Positions 1-10,206 are shown, counted from the first letter of the stretch. The stretch is DNA of 64,000 nt from Bog-473 sp963741995 (GCA_963741995.1 CAVUKI010000011.1:74251-138250); one strand, 5' to 3'. Numbers and translations are program-made. The notes: generated from the letters alone by a model not told the origin.

Positions 1-2
1 GG

Positions 3-2673
3 TTGGCGGCCGGCGCGCTGGCGCTCGACCGGACCCTGTCGGTGGGGGCACCGACGGCGACGGTCATCATGTTCGCCGCGGTCTTCGGCGCCCTCCTGGC
101 CGCGAGCTGGGTCTGGCCCATCACGCTGCACACCGAAGGGGCCTCGGACGCCATCGACCTGAACGTGGCCTTCTTCGTCCTCTTCGTCCTGCTCATTCCG
201 CCCGCCCTGACCGTGCTCGTGTTCGCCTTGGCGACGATCCTCGCCCAGGCGGTCACGCGACGTCCGCTGCGCACGTCGGTGTGCAACGTCGGGCGGGTGG
301 TCACCGCCATCGGCCTCGGCGCGCTGGTCTTCGCTCTGCTGCACGGCTCGCTGGCGACGGTCGGGTACGCCAGGGTCGGCGCCGTGGTGGCCGGCGCTGT
401 CACCGCTTTCGTCGTCGACACGGGCGCCATGGCGTCCATCGGGGTGACGCTCGGCGTCCCCTGGCGCCGGACGGTCTGCGGAGGGCTCAAGGGCAAGCTG
501 CTCGTGGCGGCGGCCGGCATCAGCGTGGCCATCCCGGTCGCGTTGCTGCTCGACGGCCACCCCAGGTACCTCCCGCTCGCCGTGCTGCCCCTCCTCGTCC
601 TGCGCTTTCTCAGCACCGGGCCCTTCTCCGGCCGTCACGACCGAGCCCGGCTGCGCGGCCTCTTCGGGGCGACCCTCGACGTGAACCGGTCGATGGGCAT
701 TGACGAGACCAGGGGGGCGGTGCAGGCGTCCGCCGGAACGTTGCTGCGTGCACCTGACGTCACCCTGACGGCGGAGCGGCCAGGTCCCGAGGTGCTCGGC
801 GAGCCGATGAAGGTCGCCGACCGAACGCTCTGGCTCGGCGTGGCGGGCCGCAGCCCGGCCGAGCCGTTCGACGAGGCCGACCGTGCCCTCCTCGAGGCGC
901 TGGCCTCCATCGGCGCCGTTGCGCTGGCCAACGCCGAGCTCTACGCGGAAGTCCGGCAGCAGAGGGAGAAGCTCGCAGTCATCACCGGCAGCCTCGGCGA
1001 GGGAGTGTGCGCCGTCAGCGAGGACGGGCGGATCACCTTCATGAACCCGGCCGCGGCCGGCATGCTCGGCTGGTACGGCCTGGCCACAGACGACGACGGT
1101 GGTCCGCTGATCCCGGCCGAGGAGACGCCGGACTTCCTGCGCGAGCCCGCCATGCGGGCCGTTGCGCTGCGGCACAACATCACCACCTACGACACGCGCT
1201 TTCGGCGCCTCGACGGGTCGCACTTCCCTGTCACCATGACCGCGTCGCCGGTGGTGGGCGGCTCCACGTCGGGAGCCGTCATCGTGTTCCGCGACACCTC
1301 CGAGCGCAAGGCGTTCGAGGAGCAGCTGGCGCGCCACGCGTTCCAGGATGCGCTGACGGGGCTGGCCAACCGCCGGCTCCTCCTCGACCATCTCGACCAT
1401 GCACTGCTGCAGGCGTACCGGACCGGCAGCAAGGTGGCAGTGCTCTTCTGCGACATCGACCGCTTCAAGGTGGTCAACGACAACCTGGGCCACCAGGTGG
1501 GTGACGAGCTGCTGCGAGTCGTCGGAGACCGCCTGCGCCGCGCCGTGCGGCCCGGCGACACACTCTCCCGTTTCGGGGGAGACGAGTTCGTCATCGTTCT
1601 CGAGGGTGTCACCTCGGGGGACGAGGCCGGTGAGGTGGCCACCGCCGTCCTCGATGCACTGCGCGACCCGATCACGCTCAGGGCCGGGCACGAGGTGGTG
1701 GCGACCGTGAGCATCGGCATCTCCTTGAGCGAGTACGGGAAGTCCCGCGACGAGTTGCTGCACGACGCCGACCTCGCCATGTACCTGGCCAAGGAGCGCG
1801 GCCGCGGCGGCCAGTTCGCCCTCTTCGATCTCGACCGGATGGGTGCGCGCTCCGCGAGCCAGCTCGACCTCGGCACGGCGTTGCACCACCTGGTCGAGCG
1901 CGGGGAAGTGGAGATCCACTACCAACCGCAGGTCTCCCTGGCCGATCGGCGCATTGTCGGTGCCGAAGCGCTGGTGCGCTGGAACCATCCGGATCACGGC
2001 TTGCTGTTGCCGGCGGACTTCATCAAGCTGGCCGAGGACAACGGCACGATCCTTCCCATCGGGGAGTTGGTGCTCGAGCAGGCATGCCGACAGGCACAGA
2101 CCTGGCGGCAGGAGTTCGGCGTCACGCTCCAGGTCGGGGTGAACCTCTCGGCCCGCCAATTCCAGCGTGCCGGCCTGGCCGACGAGGTGGCGGCCGTGCT
2201 GCGGGCGACCGGCATCGACCCTCCGCAGCTGTGCCTGGAGATCACCGAGGGCCTCGCCATGGACGACATCGACCTGACGTCGACCATCTTGACGAACCTG
2301 CACTCGCTCGGGGTCCGGGCGGCCATCGACAACTTCGGGACGGGGCGCTCCTCGCTCGGTTCCCTGGCCCGGTTCCCCATCGACGTCGTGAAGATCGACC
2401 GGAGCTTCGTGCCGCGGCATCGAACGCGACCCGGTCAAGTCGGCCATCGTCTCGGCGGTGGTGGCGCTTTCGAAGGCCATCGGCTCCACGACGGTGGTGG
2501 AGGGGGTGGAGACCCTGCCGCAGCTGGACGAGCTCACGGGCCTCGGGTGCGATGTCGCCCAGGGCTACTACTTCTCACGACCTGTCTCTGCTGCTGCCTT
2601 CAGCACGATGCTGACCGCCAGCGCCGGCGCACCGCCGGACCTGCGCGTCGTGCACGGGGAGCACACCGGTTGA
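3..2673 (+). CDS. Membrane-bound GGDEF/EAL cyclic-di-GMP enzyme, interrupted by a frameshift
   Basis: This is a cyclic-di-GMP turnover protein. About six hydrophobic segments (residues 17-205) are followed by a GAF-like region (about 215-315), a PAS domain (about 322-435), a GGDEF domain with an intact RFGGDEF motif near residue 525, and an EAL domain with an intact EALVRW motif near 654. Both catalytic signatures look usable, so it could be bifunctional. The gene begins at the window edge, so the TTG at base 3 may not be the true start. After VKIDRSFV (about residue 803) the frame is lost. One extra base at 2412-2418 restores GIERDPVKSAIVSAVVALSK and the normal EAL ending (QGYYFSRP), stopping at 2673. 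Left unrepaired, the original frame runs on to 2726 with low-complexity sequence. Assignment is firm; whether the break is real is not. Confidence 0.85.
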
Positions 2674-2722
2674 CCCGGGTCCCCTGGCGGGATGCCCGGG
2701 GGTGCGGGCGTAGCATGGCGCC

Positions 2723-3136
2723 ATGACCCCCAGCGCGGTGCGGCCCTTGCGCGTGCTGATGGCCAAGGTCGGTCTCGACGGGCACGACCGCGGCCTCCGC
2801 GTCGTGGCGCGCATCCTGCGCGACGCCGGGTGCGAGGTGGTCTACGCCGGCCTGCGCCAGTCGCCCGAGACCATCGCCGCCATGACCGCCGAGGAGGACG
2901 TCGACGTCGTCGGCGTGTCCATGCACAACGGCGCCCACCTCACGCTGGCCCCGGCCGTCGTCGGCGCGCTCCGCGCGGCCGGTCTCCAGACGCCCGTGGT
3001 GATCGGCGGCATCGTCCCGCCGTCCGACGTCGATGTGCTCATGGCCGACGGCGTGGCAGCCGTCCTCGGCCCCGGCGCCTCCAACGAGGAGGTCGTGGCG
3101 ACGGTGCGCACCGCCGCCGGCGCCGGCTTCAGTTGA
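2723..3136 (+). CDS. Cobalamin-binding protein, methylmalonyl-CoA mutase C-terminal type
   Basis: At 137 aa this is a stand-alone B12-binding domain of the methylmalonyl-CoA mutase small-domain type. The DxHxxG signature is present as D19-G-H21-D-R-G24, with H21 the expected lower axial ligand to cobalt. The SMHNGAH (family SxL region) and GGIVPPSD (family GGxIP) blocks follow in the right order. Family knowledge: such subunits pair with a separate mutase catalytic chain such as methylmalonyl-CoA, isobutyryl-CoA or ethylmalonyl-CoA mutase. No catalytic subunit is in this window, so the substrate is unknown. It overlaps the 3' end of the convergent ETF gene by a few bases. Confidence 0.88.
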   Translation: MTPSAVRPLRVLMAKVGLDGHDRGLRVVARILRDAGCEVVYAGLRQSPETIAAMTAEEDVDVVGVSMHNGAHLTLAPAVVGALRAAGLQTPVVIGGIVPPSDVDVLMADGVAAVLGPGASNEEVVATVRTAAGAGFS

Positions 3137-4956
3137 TCGTGGCGGCGTCGGGCCGCGTCGCCTCTCCTCGGAGCGCCGCCTGCAGGAGGGGCACGACCTC
3201 GTGCCAGTCGCCCACGATGCCGACGTCGCAGTGCCCGAAGACCGGGGCGTCCCGGTCCTCGTTGATGGCCAGGATGGTCCGCGCCGCCCGCACCCCGACC
3301 ATGTGGTTGAACTTCCCACTGAGCCCGACGGCGACGTAGAGCCTCGGGGCGATGGAACGGCCGGTGATGCCGACCTGGCGGGAGCGCGGCGCCCATCCCC
3401 GGTCGGTCACCTTGCGGGTGGCGGCGAGCTCGGCCCCCAACACCGCGGCGAGCGGGCTGAGCGCCCCGTAGTCCTCCGGCGTGACGCCCGTCCCCACCCC
3501 GACGACGACCTCCGCCCGGGCCAATGTCTCGACGTCGTCGTCCCGCCGGTCGGACAGCACCCGGACAGCGGCCGCGTGCTGCGACCGGGCGCGTCACGAC
3601 GGGAACGTCGTGCGCCCGGAGCTGCGGTGCGGGGAGCACGCCGGGCCGCACGGTCACCATCGCCGTGGCGCTGCGACAGGTGATGTCGGCGACCAGCGCG
3701 CCGGCCAACGCGGGTTTCACCGCCACGAGGGCGTTGTCGCGGGCCGACAGCGCGATGGCGTCGCCGACGAGCCCTGATCCCGTGGCCGCGGCGGCGCGGC
3801 CGGCCACCTCGCGGCCGAACGCGGTGCTGGGGGCGAGCACCGCCCACGGTGCCGTCGCACCGACGTAGGCGGTCAGCGCGTCGGCCACGTCCTCGGGGGC
3901 CGGATCACCGGAGGAGGGCGAGCCCTGCAGCGCCACGACGACGTCCGCCCCCGCGGCCCCCAGCGGGGCCGCATCCACCGGGCCGGGGCAGAGGGCGTGG
4001 ACAGCTGCACCCACCTCCCGGCCGAGCCGCGCCGCGGCGCCGAGGAGCTCCTCGGACACCCGTTGCCGGCCGGGCTCGGCGAGGACGGCGATCACGCGGG
4101 AGACACCCCGGTCGGCGGTCCGGTCGTCACCCGGCGGCGCCGCCGCCGGGTCGGGGCGCGCCGTCAAGGCGCCGCGTCGGGCCAGCACGCGCACGGCCTC
4201 CTCGACCTGCGCCTCGACCGGGCCGTCGAGGACGAGCATCGAGCGCGCGTGCTCCATGGTCCGCGTCGCCCCGACCACCGTGGGGCTGCCCGCCTCTCCC
4301 CACGGACCCGGGCCGAGCCGTTTCGCGTCCATCCGGGTGAGACGCGCCGGCGCCACGGCCGCACGCCCCGCCGGGTCCACTTTGCAGGGATCGCACAGGC
4401 GCTCGGCCACGCTGAGCACCGCCGGCAGCGCGAGCTCGACCTCCTGCGTCCCGTCGTCGTGCTCGAGCTCCAGCAGCCAGACCGGGCCCTTGTCCTCCAT
4501 CCGGCGGACCCCGCTGGCGAAGGGGAGGTCGAGCAACTCGGCCAGCTCGGGGCCGACCTGCCCGGTCTCCCCGTCGATGGAGTTGCGGCCGAGGAGGATC
4601 AGGTCGAAGGGGCCGGAGGCGCGCAGGACGGCCGCCAGCGCACGCGCCGTGGCCAGGGTGTCGGAGCCCGCCAGGGCCGGGTCGCAGGCGTGCAGGCCCG
4701 CATCGGCCCCCCAGGCCACCGCTTCGCGCAGGACGTCCTCCGCGCCCTCGGGCCCGAGCGTCGCCACCGTGCAGGTGCCGCCGCTCTCCCGGGCCAGGGA
4801 GACGCCCTGGGCCACGGCGCGGCGGCAGTACGGGTTCATCTCGACGCCGACCCCTGTGCGCACCAGCCGGCCGCCGTCGAACTGCAGCGACTCGGCCAAC
4901 GGGACCTGTTTGGCCAGGGACGCGATCCGCAGCGGGTCACCCGCCGCCCGGGCCAC
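3129..4956 (-). CDS. Fused electron transfer flavoprotein beta-alpha, interrupted by a frameshift
   Basis: Residues 1 to about 265 are ETF-beta (IASLAKQVP near the start, GRNSIDGETGQVGPELA in the middle). From about residue 285 (VSRVIAVLAEPG) the same open frame continues as ETF-alpha, with no stop between them. The alpha FAD-binding end is complete: QVGITGRSIAPRLYVAVGLS, FNHMVGV, AINEDRDAPVFGHCDVGIVG. One extra base at about 3562-3590 separates the alpha C-terminus from the rest; corrected, the protein is about 608 aa. ETF passes electrons from acyl-CoA dehydrogenases to the quinone pool, which fits the fatty-acid genes elsewhere in the window. The start is GTG at 4956, four bases from the stop of the upstream gene. 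Most ETFs are two genes, so the fusion is unusual. Confidence 0.85.
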
Positions 4957-4959
4957 CCG

Positions 4960-6597
4960 TCAGCGGCCGAGGGCCGCGCCGGCGGGGCTGCGGGGGTCCG
5001 ACGCCCCCACCAGGCGGCCGCTGCCGGCGGCGTCGCGCTCTGTCGCAATGATCTGGGCACAGCCGACGGCGACGGGATCGAAGGCGCTGATGGCCCGCAC
5101 TCGGTGGCCGTGGCCGGTGAGCCCCGCCGGCCAGGCCGCGGGCGCGTCCGCCTCCACCAGCACGGTCAGGTCCTCGCCCCACCAGAGGCGGAAGGGCCCG
5201 GCCGAGGGCGCATCGAGGGCGAGGCGGGGCGCGGCGATGGCGGTGGCCGGATTCTGGCCCGCCCGCAGCAGGCGGGCGAGCAGCTGCACGATGATCTGCG
5301 GCTGGGCGTCGCCGCCCATGGCGCCGACGAGATGCGACAGCGCACCGTCGGTATTCGTGACGAGCATGGGGGAGAGGGTGTGCGGCGGCCTCTGGCCGGG
5401 TGCCACCTCCGCTGGATGGCCCGGGACGAGCGAGAAGCCCACGCCGCGGTTGTGCAGGAAGACGCCGGTGCTGGGCTCCACGAGATGCGAGCCGAAGTCC
5501 AGCGCGTTGGATTGCGTCAGCGAGATCCCGAGGCCGTTGGCGTCCTGCACGCACAGGTGCGTGGTGTCCCCGTTGCCGAAACGGGCCACCGCGGGTCCCG
5601 TTGTGCCGCCGCCGGAGGGGATGTCGGGCGGCGCCATGGACTGCGCACTGACGCGTGCGACCGCGGCGGTCAGGCGCTCGGGGTCGAGCAGCGCGTCGCC
5701 GTCGGCCCCGTCGTAAAGGGCTGCCGGGCGGTCGTGGCCGACGGCGCGCCACGTCTCGACCAGGAGGTGGGCCCACTGCGGATCGTCCGGGTCGGTCCCG
5801 AGCCCGGCTGCTTCGGCCACGGCGGCGCCGGCCAGCGTCAGATAGCCCTGCGACGGGGGCGGCACGGTCCACAGTTCGTGGCCCCAGGCCCGGACGCGCA
5901 ACGGTGTGCACCAGTCCGCCGTGCTGGTCATGAAGTCGGCCGGCGCGAAGTGGCCGCCGCCGAGCTCCAGCAGACCTCGACCGAACTCGCCCCGGTAGAA
6001 GCCGTCGCGTCCGCCGCGGGCGATGGCGCGCAGCGTGCGGGCGATGCCGGGCACGCGCACGCTCTGCCCGATGTCGAGCGGGCCGTCCGGGCAGAGCTCG
6101 GCCGCGCCGGGGAGGGCGTGGACGAGAGAGCTGGCCAGCGCCAGCATGATGGACGCAGGGAATCCCTCCTGGGCCAGCTCGATGGCCGGCGCCAGGACGG
6201 CCTCGAGCGGCAGCCGCCCGTAGCGCTCGTGCAGGGCGAGCCAGCCGTCGACGGCGCCGGGCACCTGCACGCTGCGGATGTCGCCCCGCACCGGCATGGT
6301 GGTCATGCCGTCGCGGCGTAGCCGGTCGGCATCCGATGCTGCGCCGGCCCGGCCGATGGAGAGGAGCGCCTCGGGTGGCGAGCCCGGCGGCGCCACCATG
6401 GCCAGCACGTCGCCCCCCAGCCCGCACAGGTGCGGCCCCACGACCGCCATGGCCGTCCCCGTGGCCACGGCGGCGTCGGCGGCCGAGCCGCCCCGCGCCA
6501 GCATGTCGAGGCCCGCCGACGCGGCCAGCTGGTCGGCGGCCGCCACCATGCCGCGCAGGCCGGCCCGTGCGGCGAAGGGGGCGAGGGGGAGGGTCAT
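4960..6597 (-). CDS. Gamma-glutamyltransferase family protein
   Basis: This 545-aa protein of the Ntn-hydrolase GGT family would cleave or transfer gamma-glutamyl groups. It matures by autocleavage before a threonine. The cleavage site is clear: GDTTHLCVQD, with T345 as the expected nucleophile and first residue of the small subunit. Other family blocks are GGSAADAAVA near the N-terminus, DFGSHLVEPSTGVFLHNRG (oxyanion region) and GAMGGDAQPQI near the end. There is no obvious signal peptide, unlike many secreted GGTs. It lies just upstream of the ETF gene on the same strand (3 bases apart), suggesting co-transcription. GGT homologues also include cephalosporin acylases, so the exact substrate is open. 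Confidence 0.85.
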   Translation of the reverse strand: MTLPLAPFAARAGLRGMVAAADQLAASAGLDMLARGGSAADAAVATGTAMAVVGPHLCGLGGDVLAMVAPPGSPPEALLSIGRAGAASDADRLRRDGMTTMPVRGDIRSVQVPGAVDGWLALHERYGRLPLEAVLAPAIELAQEGFPASIMLALASSLVHALPGAAELCPDGPLDIGQSVRVPGIARTLRAIARGGRDGFYRGEFGRGLLELGGGHFAPADFMTSTADWCTPLRVRAWGHELWTVPPPSQGYLTLAGAAVAEAAGLGTDPDDPQWAHLLVETWRAVGHDRPAALYDGADGDALLDPERLTAAVARVSAQSMAPPDIPSGGGTTGPAVARFGNGDTTHLCVQDANGLGISLTQSNALDFGSHLVEPSTGVFLHNRGVGFSLVPGHPAEVAPGQRPPHTLSPMLVTNTDGALSHLVGAMGGDAQPQIIVQLLARLLRAGQNPATAIAAPRLALDAPSAGPFRLWWGEDLTVLVEADAPAAWPAGLTGHGHRVRAISAFDPVAVGCAQIIATERDAAGSGRLVGASDPRSPAGAALGR

Positions 6598-6708
6598 GTC
6601 TCAGGAATAGCACGGGACCCCGCGCCACGCAGATCCGGCCACCATCCTGATTCGTCCGGGCCGACCTGGGTATCCCACTGTACGGAGTGAGTCTGCGAGG
6701 AGGTGCTG

Positions 6709-6995
6709 ATGGCCACGGAGAAGCAAAAGGAATCGGCTGGTTTGAGCACGGCCGAGAAGAACGAGCTCGACGACAGGGAGTTCGCGTTCCCCGGGAGCGC
6801 AAGGAACCCCTGGTCGATGCCACGCACGTCCGCAATGCCGTGGCGCGCTTCGACCAGGTCGAGGGTGTGACGGACAAGGAGCGCGACGAGGCCTGGCGGC
6901 GCATCGAGACGGCGGCGAAGAAGTTCGGCGTGGAGTTGGAGGAGAAGGGCTGGCGCGAGCTCTTCGACGGGGGCAGGGCGACGAAGAAACGCTGA
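6709..6995 (+). CDS. Small conserved hypothetical protein (DUF6582-like), frameshifted
   Basis: A strong ribosome binding site (GAGGAGGTGCTG) precedes ATG at 6709, which starts MATEKQKESAGLSTAEKNEL and leads to DDREFAFP. The frame is then lost at the run of four C at 6789-6792. Adding one C joins it to RERKEPLVDATHVRNAVARF, DQVEGV and the ending at 6995. The repaired protein is about 95 aa, charged and helical. The THVRNAVARFDQVEG block resembles a small domain common in actinobacteria (recalled as DUF6582), whose function is unknown. The start without repair would be at 6687, which gives an implausible N-terminus. It stands alone between divergent and convergent neighbours. Confidence 0.6.
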
Positions 6996-7014
6996 GCGCC
7001 CGGTTGCCCCGGGG

Positions 7015-8100
7015 CTACAGCACGACGACGGAGCGCAGCACCTCGCCTCGCTGCATGCGGGCGAAGGCGTCCTCGACCTGGTCGATGCCGATCGTCTCGC
7101 TCACGAAGCGGTCGAGGTCGAGCCGCCCATCGAGATACAGGTCGACCAGCATCGGGAAGTCACGCGACGGCAGGCAGTCGCCGTACCAGCTCGGTTTCAG
7201 CGCCCCGCCCCGTCCGAAGAACTCGATCATCGGCAGGTCGATGCGCATGTCGGGCGTCGGCACGCCCACCTGCACCAGCGTGCCCGCCAGGTCCCGGGCC
7301 AGGAAGGCCTGCTCCATCACGGTGGGATTCCCCACCGCCTCGACGCAGACGTCGGCGCCGTTGCCGCCGGTGAGCCCCTTGATCGCCTCGACCGGGTCGG
7401 TGGCACTGGCATCGACGGTGTGGGTGGCGCCGAACTCGGTGGCGAGCTCGAGCTTCCCGGGGTCCTTGTCGACGGCGATGATGATGGCCGCCCCGGCCAG
7501 CCTCGACCCGGCGACGGCGGCGCACCCGACACCGCCGCAGCCGAAGACGGCCACCGAGTCGCCGAGGCCGACCTGTCCCGTGTAGATGGCGGCGCCGATG
7601 CCCGCCATGACGCCGCAGCCCAGCAGCCCGACGGCCTCCGGGCGCGCGGCGGGGTTGACCTTGGTGCACTGGCCGGCCGCCACCAGCGTCCGGTCGGCGA
7701 AAGCGCCGATCCCGAGGGCGGGGGAGAGCGGCGTCCCGTCGGCCAGCGTCATCTTCTGCCTGGCGTTGTGGGTCGCGAAGCAGTACCAGGGCCGGCCGCG
7801 CCGACACGCCCGGCACTCCCCGCACACCGCCCGCCAGTTCAGGACGACGAAGTCACCCGGCACCAGGTCAGTCACGCCGGAGCCGACCGACTCGACGACG
7901 CCGGCGGCCTCGTGCCCGAGAAGGAACGGGAAGTCGTCGTTGATGCCGCCCTCGCGGTAGTGCAGGTCGGTGTGGCACACCCCGCACGCCTGCACGGCGA
8001 CGACCGCCTCGCCCGGCCCGGGGTCGGGCACCAGGATCGTCTCCACGGTCACCGGCGCGCCCTTGGCCTTGGCAACGACACCACGCGTCTCGGTGCTCAT
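7015..8100 (-). CDS. mscR: S-(hydroxymethyl)mycothiol dehydrogenase
   Basis: This zinc-dependent medium-chain dehydrogenase oxidises the formaldehyde-mycothiol adduct (and probably reduces nitrosomycothiol) with NAD. At 361 aa it has the standard family length. Catalytic zinc ligands are in GVCHTDLHYREGG and GHEAAG; the structural zinc cluster is CGECRACRRGRPWYC; the nucleotide-binding loop is FGCGGVGCAAVAG. The YCFATHNARQKMTL and SWYGDCLPSRDFP blocks are typical of the mycothiol-dependent branch. Its presence implies that the host makes mycothiol, a thiol confined to actinobacteria. It is a single-gene unit. Confidence 0.9.
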   Translation of the reverse strand: MSTETRGVVAKAKGAPVTVETILVPDPGPGEAVVAVQACGVCHTDLHYREGGINDDFPFLLGHEAAGVVESVGSGVTDLVPGDFVVLNWRAVCGECRACRRGRPWYCFATHNARQKMTLADGTPLSPALGIGAFADRTLVAAGQCTKVNPAARPEAVGLLGCGVMAGIGAAIYTGQVGLGDSVAVFGCGGVGCAAVAGSRLAGAAIIIAVDKDPGKLELATEFGATHTVDASATDPVEAIKGLTGGNGADVCVEAVGNPTVMEQAFLARDLAGTLVQVGVPTPDMRIDLPMIEFFGRGGALKPSWYGDCLPSRDFPMLVDLYLDGRLDLDRFVSETIGIDQVEDAFARMQRGEVLRSVVVL

Positions 8101-8215
8101 CCGTACTCCTCACGTCGGCGAGTCCACATGATGCCCGATCCGAGGGCGGGTCGGTCCACTCCAGCCGGGTCGTCGTGCCCGCCCTCCGGCGCCGGCCGCC
8201 GTAATCTGACCCGCC

Positions 8216-9106
8216 ATGGCGGCGGCGTATGTCGAGGTCCCGGAGGGGTGGCGGCGCCTGGGCAGCCGCGGCTTCGGTCCCTTTGTCACCCGGGAGACCT
8301 ACCGGCTCCCCGATGGGACCCGCCTGGTGTGGGACTCGCGGTGGCACCGCAAGCACGCCGGACGCGTCCCCGGCGGATCGACCTGGTGGGCCCCGTCCGC
8401 CATGGGCTGGTGGATCGGCGTGCTGTTCGCCATCGGCTCCGTGTGCTTCGCGCTGGGCGCGTTCCCGCCCTACGTCACCGCCGTCGGGGCGACGCCGGAC
8501 AACATCACGTTCTTCGTCGGCTCCATCTTTTTCACGACGGCCTCCTTCCTGCAGTACATGGAGGTCGCGTCGACACCGTCCACCCTCGTCGAGCCGCACC
8601 GCAACGGCCTCGGCTCGTTGCTGCGCATCCGGCACCGCCGTATCGACTGGTGGGCGGCGGGCATCCAGTTGATCGGCACCGTGTGGTTCAACCGGACCAC
8701 GTTGAGCGCGTTGCTCGTCGGGCTGGGCGCCGCGCCGACCCACCACCCGGTGTGGCGCCCCGACGCGCTGGGCTCCATCTGCTTCCTGGTGTCGAGCTGG
8801 CTGGCCTGGGCCGAGGAGTGTCACGGGCCCTTCGCCTGGCGGCCTTCCCGCATTTCGTGGTGGATCACTGCGCTCAATCTGGCGGGCTCCGTCGCCTTCG
8901 GTGTGTCGGCGATCGCCTCCTACGTCACTTCGAGCGGCCAGCTCCTCAGCCTGGCGCTGACCAACCTGGGTACGTTCGTGGGTGCGGTCTGCTTCCTCGT
9001 CGGTTCCGTGCTGTTGTTGCCCGAACGGACTTTGGAGGGTCCGGCCGGAGAGCCGGACCTGGGGACGGGGTCGGTGCCCGATCCCGCGCCCGTTCTCCCG
9101 GCGTGA
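8216..9106 (+). CDS. Multi-pass membrane protein (YrhK-like), function unknown
   Basis: This 296-aa protein has a soluble N-terminus of about 60 residues and then six to seven hydrophobic segments. Repeating units of the type WWIGVLFAIGSVCFALGAF and WWAAGIQLIGTVWFNRTT suggest internally duplicated two-helix modules. These resemble the YrhK-type membrane domain, though I am only moderately sure. The C-terminus is a short acidic and proline-rich tail. It is transcribed away from mscR (115 bp between starts) and is convergent with the next two membrane genes. No catalytic motif is visible, so no function is proposed. Confidence 0.65.
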   Translation: MAAAYVEVPEGWRRLGSRGFGPFVTRETYRLPDGTRLVWDSRWHRKHAGRVPGGSTWWAPSAMGWWIGVLFAIGSVCFALGAFPPYVTAVGATPDNITFFVGSIFFTTASFLQYMEVASTPSTLVEPHRNGLGSLLRIRHRRIDWWAAGIQLIGTVWFNRTTLSALLVGLGAAPTHHPVWRPDALGSICFLVSSWLAWAEECHGPFAWRPSRISWWITALNLAGSVAFGVSAIASYVTSSGQLLSLALTNLGTFVGAVCFLVGSVLLLPERTLEGPAGEPDLGTGSVPDPAPVLPA

Positions 9107-9121
9107 TCGCTTGCCCCGGCG

Positions 9122-9334
9122 TTACGGGTGTGGTGCCCGTCGCCGTCCTCGATAGGTGCTGGCGAAAAGGAAACCAGCCGCCACCAGCGGCAACAGGATG
9201 GCGCCGACAATGCGTTGCCCGTCGAGCAGGAAGGCCAGCCCGACGATGGCACCGGTGGCCAGCGCCAGCTCGGGCGTGTCGCCGACGAGGAAGTCCCACC
9301 AGAAGTGGCCGAAGGCCCGGACGGCCCGGGTCAT
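9122..9334 (-). CDS. Small two-helix membrane protein
   Basis: A 70-aa protein with a short amphipathic start (MTRAVRAFGHFWWDFLVGD), two hydrophobic stretches (residues about 23-36 and 41-58) and a basic tail (YRGRRRAPHP). It follows the COG4280-like membrane gene by five bases on the same strand, so the two are probably translated together and may be partners. The ATG at 9334 was chosen because it gives the shortest gap and a natural N-terminus; an upstream in-frame GTG could add three residues. Function unknown. Confidence 0.6.
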   Translation of the reverse strand: MTRAVRAFGHFWWDFLVGDTPELALATGAIVGLAFLLDGQRIVGAILLPLVAAGFLFASTYRGRRRAPHP

Positions 9335-9339
9335 GACCT

Positions 9340-10206
9340 TCACGACGTCGCTTTCTCGGTGGCCGGAGCTGGGAGCTGCGTGCGCATGAACGCGGTGAAG
9401 GCGAAGAAGACGACGACGAAGAACCCGACCAGCACCGGGATCGCCAGGTCGGAGCCCGGCCAGTGCACGCCGGCGCCCTCGCCGACCCAGAAGACACCGA
9501 AGCTGGTCAACATGACGCCGACCACCGTCTTGATCGTGTTCTCCGGGACCTCGCTCAGCTGCCGCGCCACCAGGAGGCCGACGACAGCCACCAGGACGGC
9601 GGCGGCGGCCGCGGCGAGTGCGGCCAGGCCCAGGCGGTGCTGGGCGGCGCCCAGGCTGACCACGATCAGCACCACCTCGGTGCCCTCCAGGAAGACGCCC
9701 TTGAAGGCCACGGCGAAGCCCACCCCGTCGTGCTTCTTGGACTGCGCCGGATTGGACTGCGCCGGAGGCCCGGCCGGCGACTGCGCCGGCACGGACACCG
9801 CGGCAGCGCCGGCCGACGCGTCCTCGGCACTGAGCTCGGCCACGGTGGCCGCGAAGATCTTGTCCTCGTCGTGCGGGTCCTTGTGGCCGCTCGCCCGCAG
9901 AATCGCCTTGCGCAGCCATGACAGGCCGAGCACCAGCAGCAGCGCCCCTACCACGACGCGCAGCGCGTCCAGCGGGATGTAGCGGATCAGCGGGACGCCC
10001 ACGACGAGGACCAGGACGCCCAGTACCAGAAGCGCCGCCGCCGCGCCTTCCAGGGCCGGGCGCCAGCCGCGGCTGACGCCGGCTGCGACGACGATGGTCA
10101 GGGCCTCGACCATCTCCACCAGGCTGGCGGCGAAGACGGCCACGACCAGAATGAGGGTGGAGGAGGCGTGCATCTCGCCCGCAGAAGCTACCGGAGCCGC
10201 CGCCAC
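9340..10206 (-). CDS. Membrane protein with paired acidic helices (COG4280-like)
   Basis: This 288-aa protein has two homologous halves of three to four membrane helices. Each half opens with a glutamate-rich helix: SLVEMVEALTIVVAAG near residue 28 and FLEGTEVVLIVVSLG near residue 174. The halves are joined by a polar, alanine/proline-rich loop of about 55 residues. Repeated E-x-x-E helices in inverted halves recall cation transporters such as FTR1 and the TMEM165/GDT1 group. I recall the COG4280 uncharacterised family as the closest match. Metal-ion transport is therefore inference only. The start may be a few residues later, at MHASSTLILVV. A small membrane gene follows immediately. Confidence 0.65.
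   Translation of the reverse strand: MAAAPVASAGEMHASSTLILVVAVFAASLVEMVEALTIVVAAGVSRGWRPALEGAAAALLVLGVLVLVVGVPLIRYIPLDALRVVVGALLLVLGLSWLRKAILRASGHKDPHDEDKIFAATVAELSAEDASAGAAAVSVPAQSPAGPPAQSNPAQSKKHDGVGFAVAFKGVFLEGTEVVLIVVSLGAAQHRLGLAALAAAAAAVLVAVVGLLVARQLSEVPENTIKTVVGVMLTSFGVFWVGEGAGVHWPGSDLAIPVLVGFFVVVFFAFTAFMRTQLPAPATEKATS

Noticed and set aside
2842..3128. Extension of the ETF frame over the B12-binding gene as a larger fusion
   Set aside because: After the frameshift the translation becomes low-complexity; the alpha C-terminus is in the other frame and ends at 3129.
3997..6321. Plus-strand frame of 774 codons opposite ETF and gamma-glutamyltransferase
   Set aside because: Composition is that of antisense shadow; the minus-strand genes have clear family motifs.
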